64,000 nucleotides of DNA from Cavia porcellus. Its lineage: Eukaryota > Chordata > Mammalia > Rodentia > Caviidae. Location: assembly GCF_034190915.1 (NCBI RefSeq), contig NW_026947503.1:19798532-19862531 (forward strand), read 5' to 3'. Below the pieces are notes generated by a model that worked only from the letters and a program-made list of their open reading frames with translations, made no database searches and was not told the origin of the DNA. Both the position numbers and the translations under genes were made by a program. How positions within the stretch are numbered: position 1 is the first letter of the stretch; each line of letters begins with the position of its first letter. Of the stretch, positions 32,483 to 44,739 are shown one piece after another.

Positions 32483-35400
32483 ATGCAACAGCAGAGAGAT
32501 AACATTCCTACAATTAACCAGCATTTAACAGTAATAACCATTAATGTAAATGGTCTCAATGCACCAATTAAAAGAAACAGACTAGCAGAATGGATCAAGA
32601 AACAAAATCCAACCATATGCTGTTTACAGGAAACCCATCTAACCCAGAAGGATACTCACAGACTGAAAGTCAAAGGATGGAAAACAATTCTCCATGCAGC
32701 AGGAATCCAAAAAAAGGCAGGAGTAGCCATTCTGTTTGCAGACAACGTGAACTTTAAACCAACAATGACCATAAAGGACAAAGAAGGTCACTACATACTC
32801 GTAAGGGGAAAACTCCAAGAGGAAGAGATAACTATCTTAAATATATATGCACCAAACTCCAGAGCACCCAGTTATATAAAACAATTATTAACAGAAATGA
32901 AAACTCAAATTATCAGTAACACAATTGTAACAGGAGACCTTAATACACCACTGACACCAAGGGACAGATCAACCAGACAGAAAATGAGCAAAGAAATAAC
33001 AGAACTGAATCACACCTGTGAACAAATGGGTTTGATAGACATATACAGAATGTTCCACCCAACAACATCAGAATACACATTCTTCTCAGCAGTACATGGA
33101 TCATTTTCTAAAATAGACCATATATTAGCTCACAGAACATATTTAAGCAAATGCAAAAAAGTTGAAATCATCCCTTGCATATTATCAGATCATAGCGCTC
33201 TGAAATTAGAAATTAATGACAAAAGATACTGCAAAAATTCCACAAACACATGGAAACTAAATAACACACTCTTGAGTAATCAGTGGGTCACAGAAGAAAT
33301 TAAAGAAGAAATTAAACAATACCTAAAAGAAAATGAAAATGCAGATACAACTTACCGGAATCTGTGGGATGCAATGAAAGCCGTTCTGAGAGGAAAATTT
33401 ATTGCACTGAGTTCCCACATCAGGAAAACAGAACGAATACAAATAAATAACTTGATGCTACACCTCAAACAGCTAGAAAAAGAAGAGCAAGTCAAGCCCA
33501 AAGCCAAAAGAAGAGAGGAAATTATAAAAATCAGAGCAGAAATCAATGCAATAGAGACTAAGAAAACAATCCAAAGAATCAACGAATCAAAGAGTTGGTT
33601 CTTTGAAAGAATAAATAAAATTGATAAGCCCCTAGCCAACCTTATTAAAAAAAGGGAAGAAAAAGCTCAAATTCATGCAATAAGAAATGAAAAAGGAGAA
33701 ATCACTACAGACCCAATAGAAATACAGAGGATCATCAACACCTATTTCGAAAACCTCTACTCTCAAAAGTTTGATAACACAGAAGAAATAGACAGATTCT
33801 TAGAAGCATATGAAGTACCAAAGCTAGATCAAGAGGATATAAAACTGTTGAATAACCCAATCTCTGCTAATGAACTTGAAAATGTAATTAAGGCCTTACC
33901 CACCAAGAAAAGCCCAGGCCCAGATGGATTCACTGCAGAATTCTACAAGAAATATAAAGAAGACCTAATGCCGACACTCCTCAAACTATTCAATGAAATT
34001 GAAAGGGAAGCAATCCTTCCTAAGTCATTCCTGGAAGCAAACATTACTCTAGTACCAAAACCTGAGAAAGACCCAACTGTAAAAGAGAACTATAGACCGA
34101 TCTCCCTAATGAACACAGATGCAAAAATCCTCAATAAAATATTGGCAAATAGGATCCAGCAAATCATCAAGAAGATTATACACCATGACCAAGTGGGATT
34201 CATCCCAGGAATGCAAGGATGGTTCAACATACGCAAATCAATAAATGTAATCCACCATATCAATAAAGCCAAAAATAAGAATCACATGATCATTTCTATA
34301 GATGCAGAAAAAGCCTTCGATAAGGTCCAACACTTATTCATGATAAGAACTTTACAGAAAATTGGAATAAATGGTCTTTACCTCAATATAATAAAGGCCA
34401 TATATGACAAACCAACAGCCAGCATCATACTAAATGGCCAAAAATTGAAAGCCTTTACTTTAAAATCGGGCACAAGACAAGGATGTCCTTTATCACCACT
34501 CCTATTTAATATAGTACTGGAAGTACTAGCCAGAGCAATTAGGCAAGAAAGAGAAATAAAAGGGGTAAAGATAGGAAAAGAAGAAGTTAAATTATCATTG
34601 TTTGCAGATGACATGATACTCTACATAGAAGACCCCCTAAACTCCATTGAAATACTCTTAGATACAATAAATAAATTCAGTAATGTGGCTGGATACAAAA
34701 TCAATACTCAGAAATCAATAGCATTCCTATACACAAACAACAAAATTACAGAGAGGGAAATAAGAGAAACTGGACTATTCACATTAGCAAGCAAAAAAAT
34801 GAAATATTTAGGAATTACTCTTACGAAAGAAGTGAAAGACTTATACAGTGAAAATTATAATACACTGAAAAAGGAAATTGAAGATGATCTCAGAAAATGG
34901 AAAGACATCCCTTGCTCATGGATAGGAAGAACAAACATTGTGAAAATGGCCATTCTCCCAAAACTGTTATACAGATTCAATGCAATCCCAATAGAAATTC
35001 CATCAACATACCTTATAGATCTAGAGAAATCACTCCTAAATTTCATCTGGAACCAGAAGAGACCCAGAATCGCAAAGGCAATTCTAAGCAGCAAAGACAA
35101 AGCAGGAGGCATCACAATCCCTGACTTGAAGTTATACTACAAAGCAACAGTAGTAAAATCAACATGGTATTGGAATCAAAACAGAGCCGAAGATCAGTGG
35201 AATTGATTAGAAGATACAACCACAACTACGAACACACTCAACCACCTTATCTTTGATAAAGGAGCCAAGCAGGTTCACTGGAAGAATGACAGTCTCTTTA
35301 ATAAATGGTGCTGGAAAAACTGGCTCTCCATTTGCCGAAAACTAAAGCTAGACCCATGTCTATCACCATGTACTAAATTAAAATCTAAATGGGTCAAAGA

Positions 35401-36319
35401 TCTGAATATTAAAACAGAAACACTAAATCTATTGGAAGACAAATTAGGTAGAAACCTTGGAGACATAGGAGTAGGTAAAGAATTCATGAACAGGACTCAA
35501 ACTGCACGGGAAATACTTCCCAGAATCAATAACTGGGACCACTTCTTATTAAAAAGTTTCTGCATGTCAAAAGAAATCTGCAGCATAGTGAAAAGAAAAC
35601 CCACAAACTGGGAAAAGATTTTAGTGAACTCTCTCTCAGACAAGGGCCTCTTGTCTAAAACATATAAAGAATTAAAGAAACTCAGACCTCCAAAATTCAA
35701 AGATCCAATCCAAAAATGGGCATCTGAGATGAATACCCAATTCTCAGATGAAGAAATGCAAATGGCAAATAAATACATGAAAAAATGCTCATCATCATTG
35801 GTCATTAGAGAAATGCAAATTAAAACCACACTGAGATACCATCTCACTCCTGAAAGAATGGCCAGGATCAAGAAAACCGACAACAAATGCTGGAGAGGCT
35901 GTGGGGAAAAGGGAACTCTCCTGCACTGCTGGTGGGAGTGTAGACTGGTACAGCCTTTGTGGAGATCTGTCTGGAGATTTCTCAAAAAGTTGGGACTGGA
36001 AGTCCCATTTATTCCAGCTATTCCACTTCTAGGCATATTCCCAGAAGAACTGAAAGCATCACACCACAGTGATATATGTGCACCTATGTTTATAGCAGCA
36101 CAATTTGTAATCGCCAGATCATGGAAACAACCCAAGTGTCCATCAACTGAGGAATGGATAAAAAAGTTGTGGTATTTCTATACAATGGAGTATTATTCAG
36201 CTATAAAGAAGGATCACATTGAGATATTTATCAATAAATGGGCGCAGCTTGAGACCATACTCATAAGTGAAATAAATCAATCTCGCATGTGTGAATACCG
36301 AATAGTTTCCCTAATGTAA
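32483..36319 (+). pseudogene. L1 copy 1 ORF2p (endonuclease/reverse transcriptase), one nonsense codon
   Basis: 1278 codons. The apurinic-type endonuclease (about residues 10-245) keeps the expected residues: N21, E50 (LQETHL), D152/N154 (GDLN), D212 and the SDH at 235-237. The reverse-transcriptase active site FADD is at 707-710, with the upstream SIDAEKAFD and [14 protein letters not shown] motifs intact. The C-terminal cysteine/histidine motif C1136-x3-C-x7-H-C-x3-C is present. Codon 908 (35204-35206) is TGA where copy 2 has AGA. Apart from that single change the frame is open to 36319. The stop lies after the reverse-transcriptase core, so a product from it would lack the C-terminal part. 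Confidence 0.95.
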
Positions 36320-36730
36320 GTAATGATTCAAATATATAAAAATATGTGGTAATCATGATTCCCCATTAGGTGGCCTTGGAGCCTTATAAAGTTTTCACTC
36401 ATTAATTAGAAAGGCTTTATTCTGGGCTTCTTGATTTGAAAATATTTGAAGCTAGAGTATATGAAGTTTTATCCAAATATTTCAAGGAAAAAGACACTAT
36501 GGTAACTACTATTAAGTCAGGTTATATGGTGGTGAAGTACTAGGTTGTTGAAACAGTCATGCTGTGACCTCTATTGTTATATTGTTATGTCCTGTTTTAT
36601 CTCAATCTCCCCCTTATTGTTTTAAAAAAATTAGTCATTTCTTATGTTTGTCTTAATTAAAGAAAAAATTCAAATAATTAGGATATATAAATAATAACTC
36701 TTTTTGATTTCCTAAAAAAAAAAAAAAAAA
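36320..36730 (+). other. L1 copy 1 3' UTR with early poly(A)
   Basis: About 390 bp of 3' UTR. It holds a 100-bp segment (36513-36612) that copy 2 lacks, and ends in poly(A) at 36713-36730. No AATAAA is near; ATAAATAATAA lies about 20 bp before. Confidence 0.8.
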
Positions 36731-36742
36731 GAATTAAGTTGA

Positions 36743-37464
36743 ATCCTACCTGGAATTATGCACAAAAATTCACTCATAATTACCTAAATGTAAGATTTAA
36801 AATTTTAAAAATTATTTAAAGAAAATATAAATGTATATATCTTCAGCTGAGGAGTTAACCAATGGTTTCTTAGGTGTGATAGCAAATATAAACCACTAAA
36901 AGAATTAAAACTTTTAATCTGTAAAATATACTGTCAAGAAATTGAAAAGAATATATCTTTAATGATCTTGTATTTAAACTATATAATAAATTTTATGATT
37001 AAATAATCAATAGACAAATTACCTAATTAAGAAAATGATTTCAATAAAAATTCATCTAAAGGAGCATGCAAATGACCAATAGCTACAATTTTAAACGTCC
37101 AACATCATAAATTGTTTAAGGAAATCAAAAGCAAGTGAGGTATAACTTCATATCCACTGAGATGATTATCATCAATGAATAAATAATAACAATATTTGTC
37201 AGAGATGAAGTAATATTAGAATCTTCATACATAGATGTTGGGAATATTAAAAGGTTCAACCATTTTGGAAAACAGTATGGCAGTTTCTCTGAAAGCTAAA
37301 CATAGAGGTACCATATTCCCAAGCAACTACACTCTTAGAAATGAACACAAATTTATACATTTCTTGCATATGAATATTCATAGCATTATTGAAAATAACC
37401 AAAATGTAGAAAGAATTCAAATCTCTATCAACTGATGAATGGATAAATAAAAATGTGGTATATC
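36743..37464 (+). repeat. Old L1, direct 3' part (first piece)
   Basis: Diverged late ORF2 sequence: cataattacctaaatgtaag, aggagcatgcaaatgacca and tcaactgatgaatggataaa. It continues the inverted part at 30310-30498 and is interrupted at 37470 by an LTR-like repeat. Confidence 0.75.
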
Positions 37465-37469
37465 TATAC

Positions 37470-38311
37470 TGCTGTAATTAGGAATTGCAAGAAGTACAAT
37501 ACAGGACATATAATTCATAGTATTATTATATTATGGTCAGGCAAAGAGTTAAATACAAAGGAAGTGCAGGAAATCTATCCACACACTAAAATCTCAAGGA
37601 AATGCAGCCAAGGGCCTGGATCCCACAGCAACGTCCTGCACAGATCCAGTTGAAGACCTGGAGCCCCTGGCAATGCCCTCCATGGGGGGCATTGGGTCCA
37701 AAACTGGAGGCCTAGGGTCCAAAACAATGGTGCAAGCAAGTCTGCTTCACAAATCTGTGCTGGGAAGGCCCAAAGTCAGTTGTGGAAGCTAAAAAGTCTA
37801 TGCCAGCAGGGTAAAGGATCTGTGTCCCCAGACTGAGGGTTCTGCACTCGAGCCAGGAAGCAATGCTCAAAATAAGGACTAGGACTCCCCTGAAAAGTAT
37901 CACAGCCATCCTCAGGGACAACAAGGCCCCAAGCTCTTCTAATAATGAGAACAGTCTAGTTCATTTCAGGAAGCCAGCATGACAAGCTTCTCATGGAGAT
38001 TGAACAGCACGCATTATCCTCTCCAGAGCCAGGAAGGACCAAAGCTCCCCCAAAGTGACCAGAGCCACTCTCAGCAACAAAGCCCCAAGCTACTCTAATG
38101 ATAACAGCTACATTCGTATCAAGGAAGCTAGCATGACAAGCTCTTCCAGGAGAACCAACAGCCCCAACTAACACCATACAGGAGAACCAACATCACTATT
38201 CCCCTCCTCTCCAGGTCTCCTTTTTATGCTGGCAACAGTCCTCTACACTCAGCACCATGCTACTTCAATTCACCTCGTGTTAAACTGACCACTAGTTTTT
38301 AATCCACCACA
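37470..38311 (+). repeat. Unclassified LTR-like repeat, copy 1 (842 bp)
   Basis: It splits the old L1 and starts TGCTGTAATT and ends CCACCACA. It is flanked by TATAC/TATAT, which may be a 5-bp target-site duplication. No open frame of note. Between about 37870 and 38165 a 156-bp segment is repeated in tandem (gccccaagct at 37926 and 38082). A second, diverged copy starts near 63690. The length, TG...CA ends and duplication suggest a solo LTR, but I cannot name the family. Confidence 0.6.
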
Positions 38312-38665
38312 TATATTATGGAATATTATTCATCTTTAGCAAAAACGAAATATCAGTAAATGCTACAACATAGATGAACTATGCAAAACATTATGCTAAA
38401 TGAAAGAACCAAGTCACAAAATGTCACTCATTTATCATCCTGTTGACATGAATATAGACAATAGACAGATCCAAAGTGACAGAACATAATTTATGGTTTC
38501 TAAGACTTAAGGAAGGAGATAAAGGGGAACACTAATGTGTACCCAGTTTTCTTTCCAGGGTGATAAAAATGTTCTAAATTTGATTATCCTTATGGTAGTA
38601 TAATTCTGTGGATATACTAAAAATACTGCATTATACTCTAACTTGTAATAATTTCTAAATAAAAC
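38312..38665 (+). repeat. Old L1, 3' end (second piece)
   Basis: Resumes the L1 exactly where 37464 leaves off: ttatggaatattattcatct, acatagatgaactatgcaaa and atgctaaatgaaagaac, then L1 3' UTR. Confidence 0.75.
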
Positions 38666-38769
38666 AACTTTCTTAAAAATGTGTCAGACATATTGCTGTC
38701 TACCAATCAAAACTTCCAGTAGAGGTTAAGGTATTTAAGATCTATCTGCCCTGGCCCAATGCTTCCATA

Positions 38770-38950
38770 TACATCCCACCACACGCCTCACTGCCAAGAT
38801 GCCTAAGAGGAAGGTCTTCTTGGCCAAAGAGCATCAAAGAAGGAACCCAAGGGGAGACTGGTGAGGTTGTCGACTAAACCTGCTCCTACAAAAGTAGAAA
38901 TGAAGCCCAAAAAGACAATGAGAAAGCATAAATCTTCAGATAAAGTCTAT
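38770..38950 (+). pseudogene. HMGN1: HMGN1 processed pseudogene fragment
   Basis: From the ATG at 38799 the sequence follows the HMGN1 coding region: gatgcctaagaggaag for MPKRK, then cgactaaacctgctcc for the nucleosome-binding segment, then aaaagtagaaatgaagccc and cataaatcttcagataaa. It contains frameshifts and stops. There are no introns, so it is a retrocopy. The match is lost after about 38945, well before the end of the coding region, and no poly(A) is seen. Confidence 0.75.
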
Positions 38951-39984
38951 TTACATTTCCATCTCTCATTTCCGTGTTACTTTTATTCTTAATCAAAGTT
39001 TTGTAATTACTCATTGACTTCCCACTATACAGTAAATTGGATACTTCTGGAGATTAATAAGACAGACCCAAGTTAGCATCAGTGGAATTTTCATTACATA
39101 TTATATTAGAGTATTAACCACTGTTCTCAATTATCAGCTTCACATTTGTCTCTTTTCCTTTCCACTCACCCAAATGTGCTTCCTCATGCTGTAAACCTTG
39201 TCTCCACATGCATTAAATGTTATTTTAAATAATAGTAACAGAGCATTCATAAGGGCTAGTCATTAAATATAAATTAATAAATGTGATCTATCTTCATGAG
39301 ATTTTTAACCATGCACAGGAAGTTTTCTACATAATATGTAGTTCAAGTAATGGTATAATTTGATGCTTTGTGGTTTCCCCTCTAGAAAATCAAAATTCTA
39401 CCAATCTGTTTTAGCTTCCCAAGTTTTTAATAACTGAGGAGGGGCATAAAACATATTTGCACAATTCACGCACTTTCCTAATGAATTTGGAAATATGGGT
39501 GTAGGCATCCACCAATCAAATTATCTTCCAAGTTTTACGCTGCTCCAGCTCTGTCATTATTCACTTCATAAGGTCAGCCTCTTTTATAGTACTGCTCTGG
39601 TCACACCTGAATGCCATTCTTACTTAATCTATCAAAACAGAGACAAGAATGCACAGAGCATACCCAGAATAATGCAACACACTAGCAATGCATAGATGAC
39701 ACTAGGTACACACAGATGAGCAGGATAGAGTCCTAAAGAAACATGTAATGTATTGGGAGAGTTACAGAGTACATTGGGTTACCAACTGCAAACCTCTGCA
39801 CAACAGTTCACCAACAGGGCCCTAACTCTCCACAAAAACCATGGTCAGTAATTGGTCCATGATGTAGATATATGCTCACTGATTCTGATCAAAATATATT
39901 TGTTTTCCCTGGTGATCTCTTTAGTTATTTTGTATATAAAAAGATTTTTGCTTTTCAGAAAGCAGGTAGTTATTTATCTACAGC
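38951..39984. other. Non-coding, nothing recognised
   Basis: AT-rich; no gene, RNA or named repeat. Confidence 0.4.
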
Positions 39985-40790
39985 TTCTAATAGCTTTTAT
40001 TTTCAACTTTTTGTTTTTCATTCACTAAGAACTTATTTTAGTCTATGATGTGAGGGAAGGATTTTAATAAATTTTTTCTCCTAAATACCAATCCAGTGTT
40101 CCCAGCACTATATGGTGAGTTATCAGCTTCTTCTCCTTTGTTAGTATTACTTCTTTTACTATCCAATTAATTTTTATATATCATAAAGCTAAAACATTGG
40201 ATTAAGTATAAATAACAGTAGTACAGACTTTATATAATAGTGACCAGTGAATGAAGCATTAAATGTACTTCACATATGCTCCGAACAAAAGATACCAACC
40301 AGCTTAGCCCAAATGAGACCAGATTCTTTCCAATCTTAGCAATACTCTGGGTGGAATGTATGGAAAATAGAAAAAGATGAAAGTGTTTCTCTCTTAGGCT
40401 CAGAAAAATGCCACAGACAATTTATCTGAATATCAGTTATTTTAACCTTGGCCAGAATGGCAAAAGAATAGAATCCTTCTTATTTTAATTTGTACTTCTT
40501 TGATTAGTTATGTTAAGCATATTCTCATGTTCTTTGACATCTAGATTTTTATCTATTTGGCATACTTTTATCTATTTAGCATATTATTAATACCTTCAAA
40601 CTTTAATAGCTTATATTTTATTGTTGATTTTCACATGCTTTTGAATTATGTATATGTACCTGCTGGGATTAAGTTCTTGTTTTGTCATTTGACTTTCAAA
40701 TTTGTTATTATTTCTTCCAAAGTGTAAATGTTTTTAATTTTTGTCATGCTTCTCTTCTCATTATTGGTGATGCCTCTGGCCATCTGAGTG
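39985..40790 (-). repeat. Probable old L1 fragment, antisense
   Basis: Segments such as ttctcctaaataccaatcca ... ccagcactatatgg and ttaatttgtacttctttgat follow the antisense L1 ORF2/3' UTR order. It is highly diverged and the edges are uncertain. Confidence 0.4.
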
Positions 40791-43500
40791 GGTGATACCC
40801 TCTAGGTTTCTCCATTATAAAGTCACTACTGTCCTTTTTACTGGATAAAATATAAAGAAGAGAGACATTTTAAAACTGCCATATCATTGCCCTCATCAAT
40901 CATTTTCAAACATTTGCACCTATTAACTACTCTTACTTAAATTGATTATTACTATAACTGTCACAAAATAGCAATTTTTGATCAGTATTCCATCTATTAT
41001 GGAATATTAGTTGATCTGGAAAGTTGCTCTTCAAATCAATAAACCATTAGAGAAAACCCAGCTGAGTACAATGTATTTGTATTTTGTTTTCAAACTCCCA
41101 TCTGAAATATTTTAAGAAAATATTTTTGAGACATTGCTTTGCTCCTGGAAAATCCAAGTGTGTACCTGATGAATATGTGACTCTGGCCTGCACCTATTTG
41201 TTGCTCAGAATTTGTTATGAATGAGAACGTGTTTTACAGTTTCAATTTCCAAATCAATTGGCTCCCAGGCACACACCTTCTTCAAGCACCCTGTCATTAT
41301 GCCTGGAAAAGCCATAAAAGCCAAAAGAAGAAAGTGCTGTTGCAAAGCATTACCCCTGCTGAAAAAGCAACTTGCAAGGCAAGTCCTGATGACTAATAAG
41401 CAGAGAACACTTTAGAATATAAATGAGTACAAATTATTGGCTATTCTACTCAGTAGGTTTCTCCCAGGCATCTGCTGTTTCTCGTGGAAGGATAGAAAAA
41501 AAATTATTTTGTTAATTTCAGACTCATTCCATATTCCATTGGATTAAATTCTCAAAACTCAAGTGTACAGTCAAAATCAGCAGAGCCTAGCTTTTGTGTG
41601 CTGTCCTGCATCATACTTGCTCAAGAAAAGGTCATATAACAATTCTGTGGGTAAGAAATAATTTGGAAAATCCAGCCTTTGAATGATAGATGATGTAATA
41701 ACACATCAGAACCAAAGTATGACAAATTCTGAGCCCTCCATTCAAGTGAAGTTCCTACAGCCATCCACAGGTAGTTTATTAAATGAGATTTCTAGTCCAA
41801 AATAGAGTATGAATTACAGTTGTTCTGAAGGCACAATTAGGCCACTTTGTTGGATTTTATCATTTAGATACAGAGACTATAGAAGAAGGCACCATAATTT
41901 GAAAATATTGATGAGGAACTTTTAAGAAGATTGAGAAATTGTCAACTTTGACAATCATGCAGTAATGCAAAGATGGGACCAAGGTTGGGACAAGTAAAAC
42001 TGGAAGCAGTGGCCTTGTCAGTCTGATTCCAGTGATGGAGCATAGCAGTCCCTGAGTCACAAGACCACTTCCCCTCACAGAATTACTTTGTGGAGGTGAT
42101 AAACATTATTGAAAAATTCATCATATTGTTATAAAGTCAATACCCTCAAAAACTAAGCCTATTACACAGCCCCCAAATTTCAAAAGGTCATAAACGTTTA
42201 GATGTAGAAAGATAGCAGGGAGGAAAAAGAAATCACTCACTCCAAATATGTGCATTTCCTGTAAGTCTGTGCAGACTTCTGTGATGCTATTACAGAATAT
42301 TAATTCTATTAATTCTTTGTCCATGCATCTTTTGTGCATGAAAAAGCAAGATCTGGGAAGATGCACTGAGAAAAGAGGAAAAAAGGTTCCAAAGTTACAA
42401 ATGTCCCATTAGAGATGGAGACATGCAAACTAGTCTCTAAAACCCCAGCTCCGGATCAACAGTGATGAAGATTAAGTACCTATTCTTTAGAACCATGAAA
42501 GAACATGATTAACGTGTTTTCAGGATTAAGACTAAGCCTCCATGTCACTGTCTGTGACACAAGGGGTCAGATACAGGAAACTGCAATTCCTCCCAGCTGA
42601 GTCATTTCAAACTCAGTGTGGAATATACTCAGGTAGTGAATGTGTTTGCATGTGACTGGATGGAGAGCCAATGACTAGATTATCTGGTGATCATATCAAG
42701 ATATCAATACTAGAAGACATCATTAAATGCCAAATAAGTCAGAGTTCTTCTACTCCCTAACATTAGAATTTTAACTTTTGACTCTTTTGTTAATAAACAT
42801 ATACTGAGCGATTTCTATATAACACAAATTCATGTAACAAGAAACACCTATTGCACCCAAGTCAGAATTTTCAGACTCAAATAGGTTTATGGACACTCTA
42901 CAAATATTTGCTGAGCTTTAAAAGCAAGAATGTTGATGAGGTCTTCTGTTTTTGCTCCTGTTCCTGTTATCATCATTTTCCATATTTTTCAACCATCTTC
43001 AATTCTCATCACTCAGAAGCCGAAATTTGTTCCTCCAGCTTCGCAGGCACACCCTTAGAAATAGTAGCTCTTCAGCAGACTCTTTCTTGCTGAACCTCAA
43101 GAATCATTTGCATCTATCACAGAGATAATCTCTTTAATCTTGAAGATGAAAACAGGGTGGATGAAAGGCAGAGCTGCAGAATAGACAAATTTTTTCTGAA
43201 GTTTACATCTCTACCTCCCACTCCTAGGGAATCCTAGCCAGGTCTCCATCAGGCGACATCTGTTGCTTAATCAGTCTTTTCTTGCTGCATCCAAATCCAC
43301 AACATTCAGGCCACAACCAGAAACTGGGCTTTCCATCATTGCCATTGATGTGCAGGTGTCAAGTAGCTGATAAGCTAACACTACACAGAAGCTTTCTGTG
43401 ATATATGTGACCCTCTTTATATTACCCCTGTCCTTATTGAGTATGTGATTATATGTTAAAGAGTGAAAACAAATAAAAATTAAATAAAGTTAATGTTTAA
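40791..43500. other. Non-coding, nothing recognised
   Basis: About 2.7 kb without a gene, RNA or repeat that I can name. The open frames here (41221, 41860 minus, 42121 minus, 42851) resemble nothing known. Confidence 0.4.
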
Positions 43501-43592
43501 GGGCTTGGGATGTAGCTTAGTGGCCCAATTCCTGCCTGGCAAGCACAAGGTCGTGAGTTCGATCTCTAGTACCAAAAAACAATAATGATGAT
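43501..43592 (+). repeat. ID SINE
   Basis: gcttgggatgtagcttagtg, cctgcctggcaagcacaagg and gtgagttcgatctctagtac, with an A-rich/(ATG)n tail. Confidence 0.9.
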
Positions 43593-43654
43593 GATGTCAA
43601 TTTTGTTTCCAAAATAGATGGCTTTTATTTGGGAAATACTTGGTTGGGTTTTTT

Positions 43655-43766
43655 GTTTTGTTTTGTTTTGTTTTGTCTTTTTCCTTTTTATCGGTACCGG
43701 GGATTGAACTCATGACCCCCTGCTTTCAAGGCAGGTGCTTATGCCACTGAGCTAAATCCCCAGCCC
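43655..43766 (-). repeat. ID SINE, antisense
   Basis: A (TTTTG)n tail, then ctttttcctttttatcggta, ggattgaactcatgaccccc, caaggcaggtgcttatgcca and ctgagctaaatccccagccc. The 'ccgataaaaaggaaaaag' 3' end is shared with the copy at 59.5 kb and marks one subfamily. Confidence 0.93.
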
Positions 43767-43952
43767 CCTATTTGGGAAATACTTGAATAAATTTGTACTT
43801 CTACATAATAAATAAATACGTACTACTATATTTCCACAGCTCACAGAAATGTAATAGTAATAGATGCCATTATTTTATTTAAATAATTTCTTAAATGTTA
43901 GTTATTTTTTTCTTAAACCTTTGGTATTTATTGGAAGACATCTCTAGTAGAA

Positions 43953-44507
43953 TAGATACATGGTGTGATCAAAAAATGTGAATTTTTAAAAATTTTTTCC
44001 TTAATTTATTACTATAAAAGACCTTTTGCCATGAATCCAACTCAGAAATGTTCCCCTCTTTTCCAGCATACATAGCCATTGTTCTAGCCTTTTACGAAGC
44101 AGCTTTGGAAGCCCACTTTTTTATCTTTAGTCATGCTGTCATAACTGGCTCAATGGCCTGAACTGATTAAAAATGTTTACCATTGATGATTATTTGACTT
44201 CAAGAAAGAGCCATAGTGATCTGGTACCGGATCTGGTGAATAAGGAAACAATGCAACATTTTTTACAAGCCTGATTTTCTGTTGGATGGCATTTAACAAC
44301 AGAATTCACCTAATTTTTATCACTTCTCATAATGGCACTCATGAAAGAGGACTTCAAGCAGTGTTACAGAAGGTGACAAAAACAGTGTGACAAGCGTATT
44401 GGCAATAAAAAGGAGTATTTAGGGGGTTAATGGAAATATGTCATTTACTGTGATATAAATTTTTAATTTAAATATTCACTATATCTTTTGATCACATCTA
44501 ATATAAA
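43953..44507 (+). mobile_element. Mariner-like DNA transposon, decayed
   Basis: Bounded by imperfect terminal inverted repeats: tggtgtgatcaaaaaatgtg on the left, and on the right the reverse complement of gatgtgatcaaaagatatag. Near the right end the plus strand, read in one frame, gives CYRR-stop-QKQCDKRIGNKKEYLGG. That has the spacing of the C-terminal end of mariner transposases (W-QKC...GEYFEG). About 550 bp, so it is internally deleted. There is no usable frame. Confidence 0.6.
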
Positions 44508-44735
44508 ATAGCATTTAAATTAGGAGAGTGAAAAAAAACAAAACAAATCTTTGTCAAAAGTTTACCATTGCTGGCCACTAAACCAGGTTTTTTATTAGTT
44601 TACCTAACTTAATCCTTTTGATCACATAAAATAGCATTTAATTTAGGAGAATGGAAAAAACAAAATAACGAATTTTTGTTGATGGCTTACTAATGCTGAT
44701 TACTAAACCAGATACTTTATTAATTTGTCTAACAT
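44478..44735 (+). repeat. Tandem duplication (about 130 bp x 2) over the transposon's right end
   Basis: cttttgatcacat ... aaaatagcattta ... ttaggaga, then the 'ctaaacca' and 'ttattagtttacctaac' parts, appear at 44478-44614 and again at 44615-44735, about 80% alike. The unit joins the mariner end to an MIR-like segment. Confidence 0.75.
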
Positions 44736-44739
44736 AATG

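Larger units (their letters stand above)
30515..36730 (+). mobile_element. Full-length young L1, copy 1
   Basis: 6.2 kb between 16-bp target-site duplications, ending in 18 A. It has a monomer-type 5' UTR, ORF1 at 31411-32463 (intact), ORF2 at 32483-36319 (one nonsense codon) and a short 3' UTR. Compared with the copy at 52-59 kb, its 3' UTR is about 700-800 bp shorter. The poly(A) starts at the base after gatttcct, a point from which copy 2 continues. The two copies are nearly identical over ORF1 and ORF2, so both are recent. Confidence 0.96.

Noticed and set aside
31509..36135. Minus-strand open frames of 60-212 codons opposite the L1 ORFs (and the same at 53059-57686)
   Set aside because: They mirror the A-rich sense strand of ORF1/ORF2, recur identically in both L1 copies and have no family resemblance.
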